Both the position numbers and the translations under genes were made by a program. A DNA stretch of 64,000 bases from Chlorokybus atmophyticus. Its lineage: Eukaryota; Streptophyta; Chlorokybophyceae; Chlorokybales; Chlorokybaceae. The stretch is taken from assembly GCA_009103225.1 (NCBI GenBank), contig RHPI01003041.1, positions 130,066 to 194,065 of the forward strand. The letters are read 5' to 3'. The first letter of the stretch is position 1, and each line of letters opens with the position of its first letter. Under the pieces are notes generated by a model that saw nothing but the letters and a program-made list of their open reading frames with translations, was not told the DNA's origin and searched no databases. Below, in pieces: positions 1-12,188 of the stretch.

Positions 1-35
1 GATATATACCCGTCTCAATGTCACCCCCGCTATTC

Positions 36-2243
36 TTATCCAAATGTATCGATGAGGAAGCGCTTGTATATGGCCATGAACTTGGCTACAAAAGCTGCGC
101 ACACAACATGTCAGTAGTAGGTACCAAGCGTTGATGATGAACACATTGCTGGCGTCAACAGCAGCAGTGTACCTTCCAAGTGAAAGATGGCCTTCTGCCC
201 ACACTGCAATCGATGTTCCTGTTGCCCAAAAGTATTGGTGTGAGAGTCGGCCCATGGACCCATGCAAAAAACCACTGCAAACTGGCAAAGCCTTGAGCAA
301 GACGCACATAGTAAGCAGCCCAGTGAATGACTTCATTCTTCAACTCTGCGTCAAGCTTCTTCATGAGCTCCAAGGCCAGCGTCTGCAGACAGGCAGGTGT
401 TGGTTGCAGGATGCGATCACCATGCATAAACCATGAAGTGTTTTGCGTGTGACGAAGCACAGCACTCACCTTGAGAATGATCTCGGGGGGAATGCAATTG
501 ACGAGCAGCTCATACAGCATTTGCCGCACTCCCAACAGCCTGTCACCCCAACATTGGCCAAAGCAGATGTGCATACTGATGTTGAATGTTTGCATGACGG
601 TGTAAGGGACAGGGCACACCATTGACAAAGCAGCATGTGTGAGGGGGTGCTACTAACAATGTTATGAAGCTGAGAGATGAGATTGAACTTGCAGACAAAG
701 CTGTGAGCAATTTACCTCTTTGGGCTCTGCTCACTCAAGATGTCACTTGCGATATCTGTGACAAATAGCTCCCAATCTGTCGCTTGAACGGGTTGATTTT
801 CTTGGAAGGGATAGCTGCACGCCGTTGTGGAATTGTTGAACAGCTTATGATCAGCTTACAACCTTACTGCGGTGCAGACACTCATGCGACGAACGGCAAC
901 AACTACAACTTACTTTGCCACTTTGCAAGCTTCAAGCGCCAGCAAGGCACGCCGCATGTTGCGCTTGGAGTAATCTGCGACGCGAAGCGCCAGCTGGCGC
1001 GGCAACCGCAGCTTCTCTTTGCTTGCCACTGTTTCAAGCACTTGCACAACTTCTGCATTGGTTGGAGCCGACACCCGCACCGCGAGGCAACGTGATCGCA
1101 GGGCTTCAATGACACGTGAGAGCGAGTCGCACAGCAGAATTAGCCGACAGGCCGCAGAGTACTTCTCCATGGTTCGGCGCAGCGCGTGCTGCGCTTCTCT
1201 GCTCAAAGCATCCACGCCGGATAAAACCAGCACCTTGAAGTTGGGCAAGTTAGAGTTGTTTCTTGCGTCAAGCGGCTTCGACCTCGCCATGTCCTTGATA
1301 ACCTCTTGCACAACATATCGGTCTTGGAAGCCGGCATCGGCCGGGTTAAGCTCAAGATGATGCGCGCTGCCGACAGTGGTGAGGTCCACTTCGATGTTGC
1401 GCTTGTCTGGAAGCTCTATCTTCCATGGCTTGGATTCAACACGCAATCGCTCTGCTCCGGGACCATATAACTGCCGCAGCAAAGCTGAAACAAGCGTGCG
1501 CTTCCCAGCACCGGAAGGCCCGTAGAACAAAAGGTGTGGGCACTCTCCAGCCTCAACCTGCATGTATGGGTCATCAACAAGCAACGATTAAGCATGTGCT
1601 GCACTGCTGTAACAACGAACTCTTCAGCAAGGCAGGATGTGCACAGCATGCTTGCACTTGGCAGTACACAGTGCATGTAAGCGGAAAGCAGCATGCAGTT
1701 AGCAACGCATAACCCACATAGAGCAGCCAGCATACCCGTTGTGTCCAATGAAGGCAGTCATCTTGGTGACGTTTGTCGTTGGGAAGGCAAACGGCTCAAC
1801 ACACGGACACATAAAGCAGCACATATCGACAGGACGCGTTTTGTAACCAGTGCCGTGTCAAGACTTCAGCCATTGTTGAGTTAAGACTGTGCGCCAGTTG
1901 TTTGTGACAGCAAAGCCAGATAACTCTCACGACGTAACTAGATGGTTTCAACAAGCAAACGCAGTGTTCTGCTGATGACTGCAAGGCACATAAAGCAGCA
2001 CATATCGACAGGACGCGTTTTGTAACCAGTGCCGTGTCAAGACTCCAGCCTTTGTTGAGTTAAGATTGTGCGCCAGTTGTTTGTCACAGCAACCATAGCA
2101 ACGCATACAGCGGCTGGTCACAGCAGTAGTAGTGTCTCCCAGCTGTTACTGTTACTTACCAGCTTCTGCAAGTGGGCGGCGATATCGGCGTGCACGACAA
2201 ACTTGTCGAATGTGTGCGGCCGGTGCTTGTCAACCCACAGCAT
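36..2243 (-). CDS. RFC3: Replication factor C small subunit RFC3 (human RFC3 / yeast Rfc5 type), 7 exons, complete
   Basis: Clamp-loader subunit that helps load PCNA onto primed DNA in the nucleus. Minus-strand exons, 5' to 3': 2160-2243, 914-1557, 716-814, 470-539, 308-382, 173-218, 36-94. They join in phase into 358 residues, against about 356 in human RFC3. Start at 2241-2243 gives MLWVDKHRP, the family N-terminus. Exon 2 holds the P-loop GPSGAGK, the AQHALRRTMEKY block and the SRC motif (RSRCLAVRV). Later exons give NCIPPEIILK, AAYY-EHRLQ and AFVAKFMAIYKRF, all diagnostic of this subunit. The Walker B acidic pair is degenerate (LSGVDALS); I recall that this subunit is the catalytically weak one in the complex. 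All six introns are GT-AG. Intron 1 (1558-2159) carries a tandem duplication. The stop lies 36 bp from the window edge, so the 3' UTR is outside. Confidence 0.96.
1808..2092. repeat. Direct duplication of 106 bp inside RFC3 intron 1
   Basis: Two nearly identical copies, 1808-1913 and 1987-2092, start at a period of 179 bp. Both begin CACATAAAGCAGCAC and end with CAGCAA; they differ at only a few positions. The sequence is non-coding and intronic, and the high identity implies a recent duplication. Confidence 0.9.
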
Positions 2244-4268
2244 GCTGCTCAAAGGTTTGCTTCACTACTCGGCGTCACTCTTTGCCCTTCGCTTGGCTAG
2301 CCACAGCCTTACACCTCACCGCTCTCCTTGCCCTGGAACACCACACCAGCCACGCCCTTGAGCACAACTATGCCTCCATCCAGGCCAGCTAGAAAGCATG
2401 CACTAGCCCACCAGCCTACAACACCGCACCTCGGCGAAGCTCACACACTTCAAGATTGTCCACTAGCAAGCTCACAAGCTGGAGCCGGCAAGCTTCAGCT
2501 GGCTGCGCACAATGCGTAAGCAGCAAATCTGTGTGTACAAGTGTGATCATCTTCGCGCCAAATTCGTGAGCCATACAGGGTTTTGACGTGTGGGCGGCGG
2601 TAGAGGGCGGCGGCGGAAGCCAGGCGGCGCAGGACAAGGGAAGGTGGACGGGGTAGTGGTCAAGGCCTCTGTCCCCGCCGCGGCCTCCGCAGCAGCAGCA
2701 GGAGAAGTGGGCCGCGTATGCAAGCGGCAATGGGCGAGGTTTATTTGCCCACGGTGCCTGGTCCGCCATAATACTGCGCCCTGGCTTGATACAAGATCCA
2801 CAGCGCTAGCTGCACCAATTCCTATAGCGCAACACGCCCGCGTCTGAACGCGCCCGCAGTCAACCCCGAGAGCTGGAGAGCGGCGAGCTCTTGCTCAGGC
2901 CGTGAAGCGCGCAGGCGGCCCAGGATGGCCTCTTTCACAATGACCTAAGCCAGGACAGCGACGATGACAAACAACAAGTCACAGACGTATTCCTCTTGCA
3001 GTGAGATGTTTTGCATCGTCATGTTCTTGACAGGCTATAAACTGCGCTGCACGTGCATGCGATGTGACGGACATGCATGCGCCTCTAGAGCCCTCAGACT
3101 CCAGGATGTATACAAGTTAACTCAAACAAACGAATCAAGGATGCATGATTAGATCCCGGGCAACTGTGCATGCATGAGCAAATCTACGCCAAAGCCCTAG
3201 CATGCATGCCTTCATGCATGCAGGCTTAGGTAACAGCGTGCATGTATTCTGTGCTTGCATGCATGGTTGCGTTCTAGGCGTGCTATATTGTCGACTTTGA
3301 TACGTGTAGGTCCATTCGGTCAGTACAACCCGCATGGTTGGTTAACGATTGTAAGAAGCATGGCATTTCTGTGATTTCGTGTCTGAGTTCAGTACATCGG
3401 ACTGGATGACAAGAGTTTCAACGCAACAGCACAGTGGACTTTAATATAGAATGCCACATTGCAGGTGTGCAACTTGTCCGTAGAGACTCCGGAGTGTATC
3501 TTGTACTAACAGGTCAGGTCGTGTTTTCCATGTCGGGCAGTTCTGCTTTCGACAAGCACATTTGATTATTCTTGCACGCTGCTGCTGTGCTGTATGAGCT
3601 CAACAAGTACTGTGCAGAAGGGGAACTTCCACGAGATGTAAGGCGTTTTTTCTGCAGATGAGAGGGCGCGTTCTGCTGCCTAAGTAGCTACTGGTGGTGC
3701 ACAGCCTCTTGTGCAGCCTCGGAAGCCATGGTTGCACCAGTCTGACGCTGCGCACATACGACTGAGTGCTCGTGGCACAGCAGTAGTACAACAACTGTCG
3801 CAGCTTGACACCGGCAACTGGTAAGGTGTTGGTTTGCCGAGGTCCTTGTGCGGATGCTGGTGCGCCATATCCCCGTCCCAACACACAGGTGCGCACACGT
3901 GCATGTACCTTGGTTTGCTGGATCTGGCCACTATCGCATTGCAATGTGCAAACCTTCATGTGCAGGTTCAATCGGCCTGCGCTAAGGAACTCTGTCCTAT
4001 CGAGGAGGGCCCACGGCCATTCACTGCCTTTTGCGCAGAGGCATGTGGCAAGTGCGTGCCCTTGACACTGCGCAGGTGATGTTGCGACGGATGTTCGTCT
4101 GATGGTTTCATGCATTGTGATTGCGTGCGTGCGTGCGCAAGCACAAAGGTGGTAGCTGCATCGCTAAGAGCATGCAAATACGTGCAGAGGCATGAGTGTC
4201 CGTCCCAGCTCACTGAACGTTTGTGTAATTGTTGTTACTCAACGTTGGCGTGCTTTGCACAGGCAACC
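2244..4268. other. Intergenic, no supported gene
   Basis: This stretch lies upstream of RFC3 on its strand. A GC-rich block at about 2590-2920 may be promoter-proximal. Open frames here are compositionally driven and show no splice-linked conservation. Several GCATGC-rich patches occur at 3040-3270. I see no RNA gene. Confidence 0.6.
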
Positions 4269-4712
4269 ATGCCTGCACCAAGCCTTACGCCTACGGTCGT
4301 ACAAAACATCAACAAGGTTACCAAAGCTTGGACAGCCAATACTGATGAGATGCAAGGTGCTGCCGCTCGCTTGCCTTTTCTCCAGCAGCAGGCGCAATTG
4401 CAGACCATGTTGGAAGGGATTACCATGCGCCTTGACAACCTGACCGAGCAGATGGGCGCCAACCATACCAGTGTCCAGCATTCCCTCGCCACACTCAACG
4501 GGGACTTGAAGAGGAGCACACAGAGGTTTCAGTACAACCAGAATCAACGTGCATATAAAGCCAACGCGCACCGCGACAGCAAGGTATGTTACTTGCTGAA
4601 TGAAGAACCTGGCGTTACCCCCTCATTGGATGACCACCCTGGCACTCTCCTGGAGCTGATGCTGATTACTCCAGCACAACTTGATAGGCTTCTACAACAT
4701 TTAGTGGTCTAG
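4269..4712 (+). CDS. Hypothetical 147-residue protein with a predicted coiled coil
   Basis: An uninterrupted frame runs from ATG 4269 to TAG 4712. The segment around residues 37-65 (LQTMLEGITMRLDNL and onward) has heptad-like hydrophobic spacing suggesting a short coiled coil; the rest is Gln/Asn-rich and then acidic. Composition is more protein-like than neighbouring frames. A splice acceptor-like CACAG sits just before the ATG, so an upstream exon is possible, and a donor-like AAG|GTATGT lies near 4584. No family recognised. It could equally be a retroelement-encoded fragment. Confidence 0.35.
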   Translation: MPAPSLTPTVVQNINKVTKAWTANTDEMQGAAARLPFLQQQAQLQTMLEGITMRLDNLTEQMGANHTSVQHSLATLNGDLKRSTQRFQYNQNQRAYKANAHRDSKVCYLLNEEPGVTPSLDDHPGTLLELMLITPAQLDRLLQHLVV

Positions 4713-4989
4713 GAATGGCTGATGGTGCTAGCCACCAAGAGTGCGTTGATGTGCTCATGCAACATTTGGGGTGCTTGTAGTTCAAACATGGTTAGTGTCG
4801 TGTGTAGCCATTGGTGTGATGTGTAGAAGGTCAGCATGTCAGGTGCTTTTTGCAAACATCACAATCGCTCTGTAGATTGCAAATTCAGTAAAGTAAGTTG
4901 CCAGTGAGCCAAGTATGCCTTGCAAATCATGCATGTTACTGCATGTATAAAGCGCAGCTATCACGAGCGGTCAATCATCAAGGCACCCA

Positions 4990-5215
4990 CAGACACTCGA
5001 CACGCCCACACGCGCGCGCCTGTACACATACTCATATGTGCGCACTCACGCATAGGCACACGGGCACGTGCACAAGCACATGCAGCACATTCACAAGAGA
5101 GTGGATGTGCTGCATGTGCTTGTGCATGTGTACACTTACATGCGCGTGCGCACGCGTGCGCACGCACATGCTCGCAATCATAGAGGAAGGCGCAAGCAGC
5201 ACACTCACGCGCTCT
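4990..5215. repeat. Alternating purine-pyrimidine (CA/TG/CG) tract
   Basis: The stretch consists almost wholly of CACACGCG/TGTGCGTG-type dinucleotide steps, ending in a CT run near 5210. It resembles the introns of the nearby genes and is not coding in any frame. Confidence 0.7.
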
Positions 5216-5256
5216 CTCTCTCCCCCCCTCTGGTCGCTCAGCGCGGTAGCACTTAC

Positions 5257-5318
5257 GCAGGGAGCCCGCTTACAGCGCGTTGACCACCCCGACGAGGTCC
5301 CAACAACTGTTGGCCTCC
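5257..5318 (-). pseudogene. Orphan copy of an ELMO-gene exon, broken by a stop
   Basis: Read on the minus strand this matches the ELMO gene exon at 9891-9968: both contain EAN-x-x-x-DLVGVVNA followed by AGS. The codons reading Phe-Tyr in the intact gene are here Leu and a TAA stop, and the end of the exon is shortened before a GTAAG donor. The flanking CA/TG-rich DNA also resembles the ELMO intron at 9740-9850, suggesting duplication of an exon plus intron. No other exons of the gene are recognisable nearby. Confidence 0.7.
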
Positions 5319-6685
5319 CTGTGTGCATCCCCATGCGCGACCATGAACAGATGAGCTACCTGCAGCGACTCTGCAAGCCACATCATGCTTAATGACAAGT
5401 TCGCGTTGAGCATACTGGCATCAGTTGCGCTGAACACTGCCATTGATGCATGAATGCGCTGAGGAATATTGTTGCAGATGTGCGTATCTGCTTGTGCTTG
5501 TATTCTGTTTCAGGCCAAGGATGCGGTTAGGCAGCAACGTGACAACTTGTAAGTGACTCCAGTTTCTTTAAGGACTCTAGGCGCTCAGAACTAAAGATGT
5601 ATGTACTTGGACCATCCTAGAACGGGGAGCGGCAGTCGTAGCGGCGGTACCAGGCTGGGGCCCGGTCCAGATGGCGGCACCAACGGCGGAAGCGGACGCT
5701 GTGCTGGCGGCGGCGGCAGTGTAGTTGTGTAGGCGTGCTTGCATGCTGCTGGCATGCGTGTGGGTGTGCTTGTGCAGTGATAGGCAGAGATGACAGTGCG
5801 CAGCTTGGTGTGACGATGCATAGGCATGGATGACAGTACGTAGCTATGTGTGACGATGTTGCTGTACTAGTAATGAGAGACTTGGACAGAGTGCGCGTGT
5901 ACACTGTGATAGGCATGGATGACAGTACATAGCTATGTTTGACAATGTTGCTGTACTAGTAATGAGACTTGGACATCCCATATACTGAGCACATCTACTG
6001 ATGCATGAGTAGGAGTTGCAGAACCTCCATACAGCTCTGCAAATACTTGGCCAACAGTACCAGCTGCTAACTAGCGAAGAGATTGCTGCTGTGCGTATCA
6101 GCTATCCGGCTAGATAGCATACAAATAAGCCTTGAAGTGCTGCCTTTTAGTGTCAGTCCTCACTCAGTCAATGCACTGCATCAAGAATGGGATTGGAGGC
6201 ACAAAAATGGCACAAAGTCAATGACAGCACTGGCACGGCGTTGGTTTCGCTTGAGAAAGTTCAAATAAATTCATCCGATTGACTATGGCTGTGCACAGCT
6301 ATATTGTGCTCAGTACATTACGTGCATGAGTTGCCTATCATGTAATTTTATACAACGTCATTGCGATCACCAATGCCACATTGGCGCAGCAACATCAAAC
6401 CTTCATACTTGACAAACGTCCATGTAATCAACACATGGACTACCATCACGATGCGGACTGAATGTTGTAATAGCCAACACTGAATATGCACCACCACACA
6501 AAGGCTGACAATTTCATATCAAAGGTTTCTTCAGCACACATCATAAACAACTGTTACGCGGTGTTGTCCGTGCTACTCAGCTTCAGAGCAAAACACGAAC
6601 AACACAAAGGCATGTGTACATCAATAGTAGGGCACTCGTCACAACTTGTTCTCTGCTCAGTCCAGTCGCCCATGCTTGTGCACCA
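5319..6685. other. Intergenic with an imperfect direct repeat; no gene seen
   Basis: A repeat unit beginning TAGGCATGGATGACAGTAC occurs at 5821-5887 and again at 5910-5974 (period 89), with a more diverged third unit just before. The remainder is AT-richer with no frame that continues through plausible splice sites. Confidence 0.6.
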
Positions 6686-6784
6686 TTACGCTTCAAGAAC
6701 TCCTTCAGATATGAATAAAGCTTGACAGAACTGCTCGACGATACTGTTGAGAGCAGGCAGAACGAGCAGCGACTCCTCACCCAC
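6686..6784 (-). CDS. Candidate terminal coding exon, unknown protein
   Basis: The minus-strand segment begins right after an acceptor (TTTCAG) at 6784 and reads 32 residues in phase 0 to a TAA at 6686-6688: VGEESLLVLPALNSIVEQFC and onward, ending VLEA. The helical, leucine-rich pattern looks like a real protein C-terminus, perhaps a HEAT/armadillo-type helix. A further frame lies upstream on the same strand (about 6800-7060), but I could not find a donor of matching phase with confidence. Confidence 0.3.
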   Translation of the reverse strand: MGEESLLVLPALNSIVEQFCQALFISEGVLEA

Positions 6785-7251
6785 CTGAAACAACCGATTC
6801 ACATTGAAGTTGCTATGCACATTTCCTTACATGTAGCCATGCAACCACCACGAATATCTTTGTAACAGATGCCCTCAGCACACAGCGCAATGCATCCATC
6901 CCGCACAGCACGCAAGGACACGAGATATGCACACAACACGTTGGCACCTTCTGTCATATCAGCATCCCGTGGCTGTAACACGCTCGGGACAGCAGCGACA
7001 GCAAGCTGCAACCTGAATCGCCAAACTCCGCCACCATCAAAGCCTCCTTCAATAAGTTGGTGATGGTGGCTGGTTTTGCCTAATTGACGAGGCCCTGAGC
7101 ATCACATGCATAAGCAACTACGCACGAGCATGCAACTAGCCTTTTAGAAGAAGGTGCAAGTCAACAACTGTGTTCGCTAGTGTTGACACAATCTAAGCCA
7201 TGACGCATACCTGCACAGGTTGGCCGTGCTGAGCGGCGCTGTCAAGCAGAT

Positions 7252-7490
7252 CTATTCTTGCTCTTGCGCCTGCTCTTCCTCTTCTACGAGCTGCTTCAAG
7301 CTGGTGTTGATCTTTCGCCATGCGAGTCTGGTGTTCCAACTGGTGTTGATAATGTCCAAAGTGGTGCTGATCAATTCCAAATTGCGGCTGGTTGTTTCCA
7401 AATTGGCTTCGATGGTCTCGCATTTGCAATGCAACTCGTCCATCTTGGTGTGAAATTCGTCGGCAAGCTTCGCAAACCATGGAGGAGGAG
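7252..7490 (-). CDS. Candidate coiled-coil exon, unknown protein
   Basis: The minus-strand frame follows an acceptor (GTTGGTCAG) at 7491 and reads to TAG at 7252. It contains a heptad-like run (ANLETTSRNLELISTTLDII) ending in an acidic EEEEQAQEQE tail. Upstream on the same strand, 7700-7830 encodes an Arg/Ala/Leu-rich N-terminus starting MSQQRGAWLLLLLRRSAG, reminiscent of a mitochondrial presequence. The phase between the two pieces does not close with an obvious donor, so the model is incomplete. Confidence 0.3.
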
Positions 7491-8116
7491 CTGACCAACC
7501 AACCAACAAGTGAGCAAGTCAGCAACTTGATTAGCACAGCGACACAACAAGAAGCGCAGCAGCGCACCATATGGACAAACAGGAGAGGAAAAACACACAC
7601 AACAAAAACACACGCACGCCTTACTATCGCTTTCATAGGCGCCACCCATCACTCTCCCAGTCCCATCGGCCAAGCGTGATACTCCGGGCTTCTTCTCTCT
7701 CCTGGCCGCAGCCGCCTGCTGCTGGCTTGCGGGAAGTGGACGAAGCTGCGCTACACCACCTCGCAGCCCAGCGCTGCGCCGCAGCAGAAGAAGAAGCCAG
7801 GCCCCCCGCTGCTGCGACATCGTCATCGCCATAGTCATGGTCATCGCCGCTCAGCAGCATGCCGAGAGCACACACATACACCTCTCCGCCTCCGCCGCGC
7901 AAGCAAAGAGCTCAACCCGCGCCGCCGTCAGCGCCATGCCGTCCACGCATAAGAATGCCAACAACAACAACAACAACCAAGTGTATGTGTGGGACAATAT
8001 TCACAGCAGGCAAACAAGGTGCGCTCCTTGCACTGTTGTTTGTGCTCTTGCTGCTGCAGGCGACGCATAACTAGTAGTAGCCGTAGCCGTAGGAGAGGGA
8101 GACGACGGCGTTGGCG

Positions 8117-9038
8117 ATGGGGATGTCCAAGAGTGTGAAGCTGTCGGCGTGTATGCTGCTGCTGGCGCTGCTGGCGGTGGGCCTCAGCGCCCAGGCTGCC
8201 AGCGCCGTGCAGGCAAGGGCACGCTTTGATCAATCAATCAATCAACGAACACGTGTTACAGCGCAAGAGAAGAAGTGATGGTGGCAGTTCGCTGGGAGCT
8301 TGATGCTTCTCGTGTGAGGTCGTGCATGCGTGTACCTGCAAGGAAGCTGTTGTTGTTTTTTTGGGGGAAGGATGCAGCTCTTGGTTGTGCCTTTTTGGTT
8401 GAGTTTCTATCTTGACTCTTTCGTGCTTGCTGTGTTTGCAGGCGGATACTTACAAGGCGCGCAAGGTGCCGCGAGGGTAAGCCCAAACATTCAGACACAA
8501 TAGCAATTACTTGCGATGATGTTGGTAGTAGTACAGTTTCCATTCTCATTCCAACCATTTCTTGATAGCTCGTTTTGTTATATTCCCACGGCTGTGCAAA
8601 GCTTGTGCCATGCATGCCCTCACTTCATCCAGACTGCCTGCTTGCTGTACGCAAACATCACACTTGCCTTTCTTGCACGTAGATGTATTTGCTCTCAACA
8701 CTACGACCCTGTTTGCGGTGTCAACGGGCGGACCTATGGCAATGCTTGTGAGGTAAGCAAAGATCGCCTGTTACAACACAACCAATATCCATCCTTTCAT
8801 ATGCAAAGCAAAATCATCTGCCCGCAGGCGCATTGTGACGAAGTGGAGGTTGCGCACACGGGCGAGTGCAACCCCGGGTAAGCCCACGCAGTCACCACCA
8901 CACATGACGGTTACAATACAATCAGTACCTTGACTGTGCGAGCTCTGTACCATGCAAAAACTCATGTCCAACAGAGTGCCCTTCAAGTATTGCCCGATAC
9001 CACAACCGTTCATCATCCCTTTGTCTTGTCTCTGTCTT

Positions 9039-9114
<76 letters not shown>

Positions 9115-9323
9115 TATCTGCACTCAACAATACGCCCCTGTTTGCGGGGTCAACGGGCATACTTACGGCAATGCTTGTGAGGTAAGCAACATTGTGCTTC
9201 TGCAAGACAACTTCACGCATGCTTGTATATTTTTTGTTCACTACATTCTGCTTGCAGGCCGGTTGTGCCAATGTGGCCATCGCATACCAAGGCGAGTGCG
9301 GGGCACCGTCAGCTGGCATATGA
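8117..9323 (+). CDS. Secreted two-domain Kazal-type serine protease inhibitor
   Basis: Exons 8117-8212, 8442-8476, 8683-8752, 8828-8877, 9112-9181 and 9258-9323 give 128 residues. ATG 8117 starts a signal peptide with a CMLLLALLAVGLSAQAASA core, cut near AVQA. Two Kazal units follow, each spread over two exons: CICSQHYDPVCGVNGRTYGN plus ...AHTGEC, and CICTQQYAPVCGVNGHTYGN plus ...AYQGEC. Each has six cysteines, with the C-x-C start of non-classical Kazal domains. The units arose by duplication of an exon pair. Intron 1 uses a GC donor (CAG|GCAAGG). The acceptor of exon 5 has no AG because a (TG)n tract runs up to the exon; if exon 5 is skipped the frame is lost. Proteins of this type block extracellular serine proteases. 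Confidence 0.85.
9042..9110. repeat. (TG)n microsatellite at the 3' end of Kazal intron 4
   Basis: About 34 TG units end at GGG and abut the second Kazal unit directly. The homologous acceptor of the first unit reads TTTCTTGCACGTAG; here the equivalent position is inside the microsatellite and no AG remains. Confidence 0.95.
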
Positions 9324-9518
9324 GTATGCTGGCTTGATATAAGCAGCATAAAAAGTGCGCTCTCGACACTATGGTGTTGATGCAATTCTGACAATCTTGA
9401 CGATTGGTGTGCGGATTGTTGTAAAATGTGCGCGTGTATAGCAAGCAGAGAAATGTTGCACCAAATGTGAAAACTAATGATTACAACCAGTCCCTGTACA
9501 AAGACTTGAACTCTACAA

Positions 9519-11596
9519 TCAATCAGCAGTTGAGGCTTTGGCGACCATTTTGCCCACGTTGTTCTTACAGAAGGTCTCGACCTGTTTCAAACGTATCCAC
9601 TCAGTGCACTTTCTCTCCCGTTCGACCACACTTGACATTGGCATGGCATCAACACAGTCACTTACCGCTTTGAGTAAAAAGCCCGACTGCAGCATCGTGC
9701 ACTTGCCCGCCACCCATCTAGGACCAACAAGCAGTTTCATGACCATGACACATGCACATCTACACACACACACACACAAGCCTGCCAGCGTGCGTGCGCA
9801 CCATACAGAGACACGCATGCGCGCACATGCATACACACTCACGCAGGCGTGTGAAGGCAGGGGCAGCACAGTCACTGTGGTGTTGCTTACCTGCGGTGAA
9901 ACTCGCGCATGGAGCCCGCATAGAATGCGTTGACCACACCCACAAGGTCCCGCCGCCTGTTGGCCTCCCTGTGCGCATCCCACACAGCATGTTAAACATC
10001 TGACACATGACTTGGATTCGCACATGTGCATGTATGCACGAGCACGGTCGCACATACGCACACGCAGACACATGCGCGCACAAACACACGCACACATGCA
10101 CGTGCGCGTGTGCGTGCACGTGCGCACACATACGTGCGCACGCGCACACACGTACAACAACACACGCCCACGCACGCGCATGCGTACATGTGCAAATGCA
10201 CACGCGTGCATACATGTGAGTGCATTAATCGGCTTACGCGTTAAGCCGGTTGTCGCGTAGGCTGTCGAGTGCCCACTTGGTCACGTTGAGAGACACGACG
10301 GCGAGGGGGAAGTGCTGCTCAGCGTGGCGGGACAACGCCTGCAGACGCCGCGCAAACTCCGGCCTGGTGGGTTCATTGATCAACAGAAACAATGACAACA
10401 GCAACAACAACAACAACCCAACATGCTCACATTGTGTCTGCCAAATACAGCAGCTGCAGCAAGCCGAGCATCCCACACGCCCTCAAGTCCGTGCCTGGAT
10501 CCAACCCTGCACAACATCCCAACATTATCCCAACATCCCACAGGCACACACATCACCAACACAGCATATTCCTACCCTCACCTTGGAACCCGATATCTTC
10601 CCAATGTGGTCCCGTGCGCGCGACAACAACTCCTTTTGTGGTGGTTTTTCCCATAAGGCACACGTACACGCCTGCGAGGGTGGCTTCGTGGCCAATATCT
10701 TGCATGGCGGATGATGACAGCGGCGTGCGCGCGAGGCATTCCAACATGATGCGAGACTCGTGCATGAGGGGGAGAAGCTCGGGTGGACCGAAGAGTCTTT
10801 TCCACACGCGGGCGGGGAAAGATAGTTGTGTCGTTGTTGGTGTTGTTGATGTTGTTGGGTTGTTTTTGGGTGGTTTTGAGGTCAAGTATGCCCAGGCTTC
10901 GGCGTATGTGTATGTTGGTGTGGGTGTTGATGTTGACGTGGAGGTGTTGTTGTTGGCTTCGTTGCGGCGTTGGGCGGTGACAGCATCCCACTCTTCGCTC
11001 GTGGCTGTTGGGATGATGTTGGGTTGTTGTTCTTGTTGCTCGTTAGCAGCGTTCGTCTTGTCCTCCTCTTCCTCCACCTCATAGCTAACTTCAGTCACAG
11101 TACTGAGTGGGTGGTAAACCGCTGGCAGCATTGGTGTTGTGGCTGTTGTTGTGGGCGCATGCGATGTGGGTGTGGGTGTGGGTGTGGGTGTGGGTGTGGG
11201 TGGCGAGGTTGTTGTTTTGGTGGTGAAGCGGCTGAAATCAAAGGCATAGTCGAACTCATCGTCCTCTTCATTAACATCCTTGTCCTAGAGAACAACCAAC
11301 CATGCATAAGTGTGCATGTGCGTGCACACGCGCACGTGCACGCACACCTATAAGGGTGTAAGGGTGCTTGTGCGCATGCGAGTGCGTGCTTATGCTAGTG
11401 TGTGCATGCATTCACTCACATGGACCCAGCTTTGACCAAGCACACAAACCTGCAAGCAAGTGCCATTGCCTTCCACCACACGCTCCTCCTCACTCCTGTC
11501 AATCTTCGATTTCGGCCCCGTATTTGGCGACATTGTCACGGGCGCGTGGTTGGACACAATATCAACGGAGGCCATGATACCAACAGAAGTGACCAT
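9519..11596 (-). CDS. ELMO-domain protein (ELMOD-like Arf-family GAP), 7 exons
   Basis: Minus exons in order: 11450-11596, 10582-11284, 10431-10506, 10238-10363, 9891-9968, 9666-9686, 9519-9630, in phase, 420 residues. The first 200 residues are low-complexity and acidic, including a Thr-Pro repeat. The ELMO domain covers about residues 205-385: PARVWKRLFGPP, HWEDIGFQG, then across the next splice LDPGTDLRACGMLGLLQLLY, which is the signature block with the conserved arginine (TDLR). It continues with FPLAVVSLNVTKW and VVNAFYAGSMREFHR. ELMOD proteins stimulate GTP hydrolysis on Arf-family GTPases and act at the Golgi and cilium. Donors are all GT. The smallest exon is 21 nt and the last two splice choices are the least certain. 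A broken copy of exon 5 lies at 5257-5318. Confidence 0.87.
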
Positions 11597-12188
11597 GTTA
11601 TATCACACTCCTCTTCAAAAAGTGCCTGCGACAAACTGTTTGAGAGGCGTGTATGGATGCACGCTATGCAATGCATTATTACAAGCAGTTCGCGCAAGAA
11701 ACCAGAAAAACGAGGCGAATGATAAGTTAGAATGCGAGTGCTGTGTTGTGTTGCTTGACAGCATTGACATCAACAGAGCCCTGTGTGCTGACTTGCGCTC
11801 ATTGATGCACAATGTTCACTTCACTCGCTGCTCGCAACATCAGCTCACAACAAAAAGCAGAAGACAAGGAAGCAACACATGGTTACGCAAAGGGCCAGAC
11901 CTGAAGCAAGCAGTCCCACTACGCTGCCACGTGGCTCTCACCCCTGCTGCCGCCGCCGCCACCTGGCCGTTAGTGAGTAGTGACAGAATGTAAGATTTTC
12001 AAATCTATATGTGGAAGTGTTCACGGAACAACTGAGTAGGGAAGCAGAGAATGCAACGAAAGCCTTTTTAACTAACCAAGAACGCTGCCTTCCGTAAAGA
12101 CTTCCCTTCCGCTCACCGTTAACAAACACCCGACCAGACCAGGCCATCACCAGGCCAGGCCGGGCGGCGGCGGCGGGCGTCCGCCTCA

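Noticed and set aside
2590-2847. Gly/Arg-rich open frame upstream of RFC3
   Set aside because: Composition-driven in GC-rich DNA, no splice-linked continuation.
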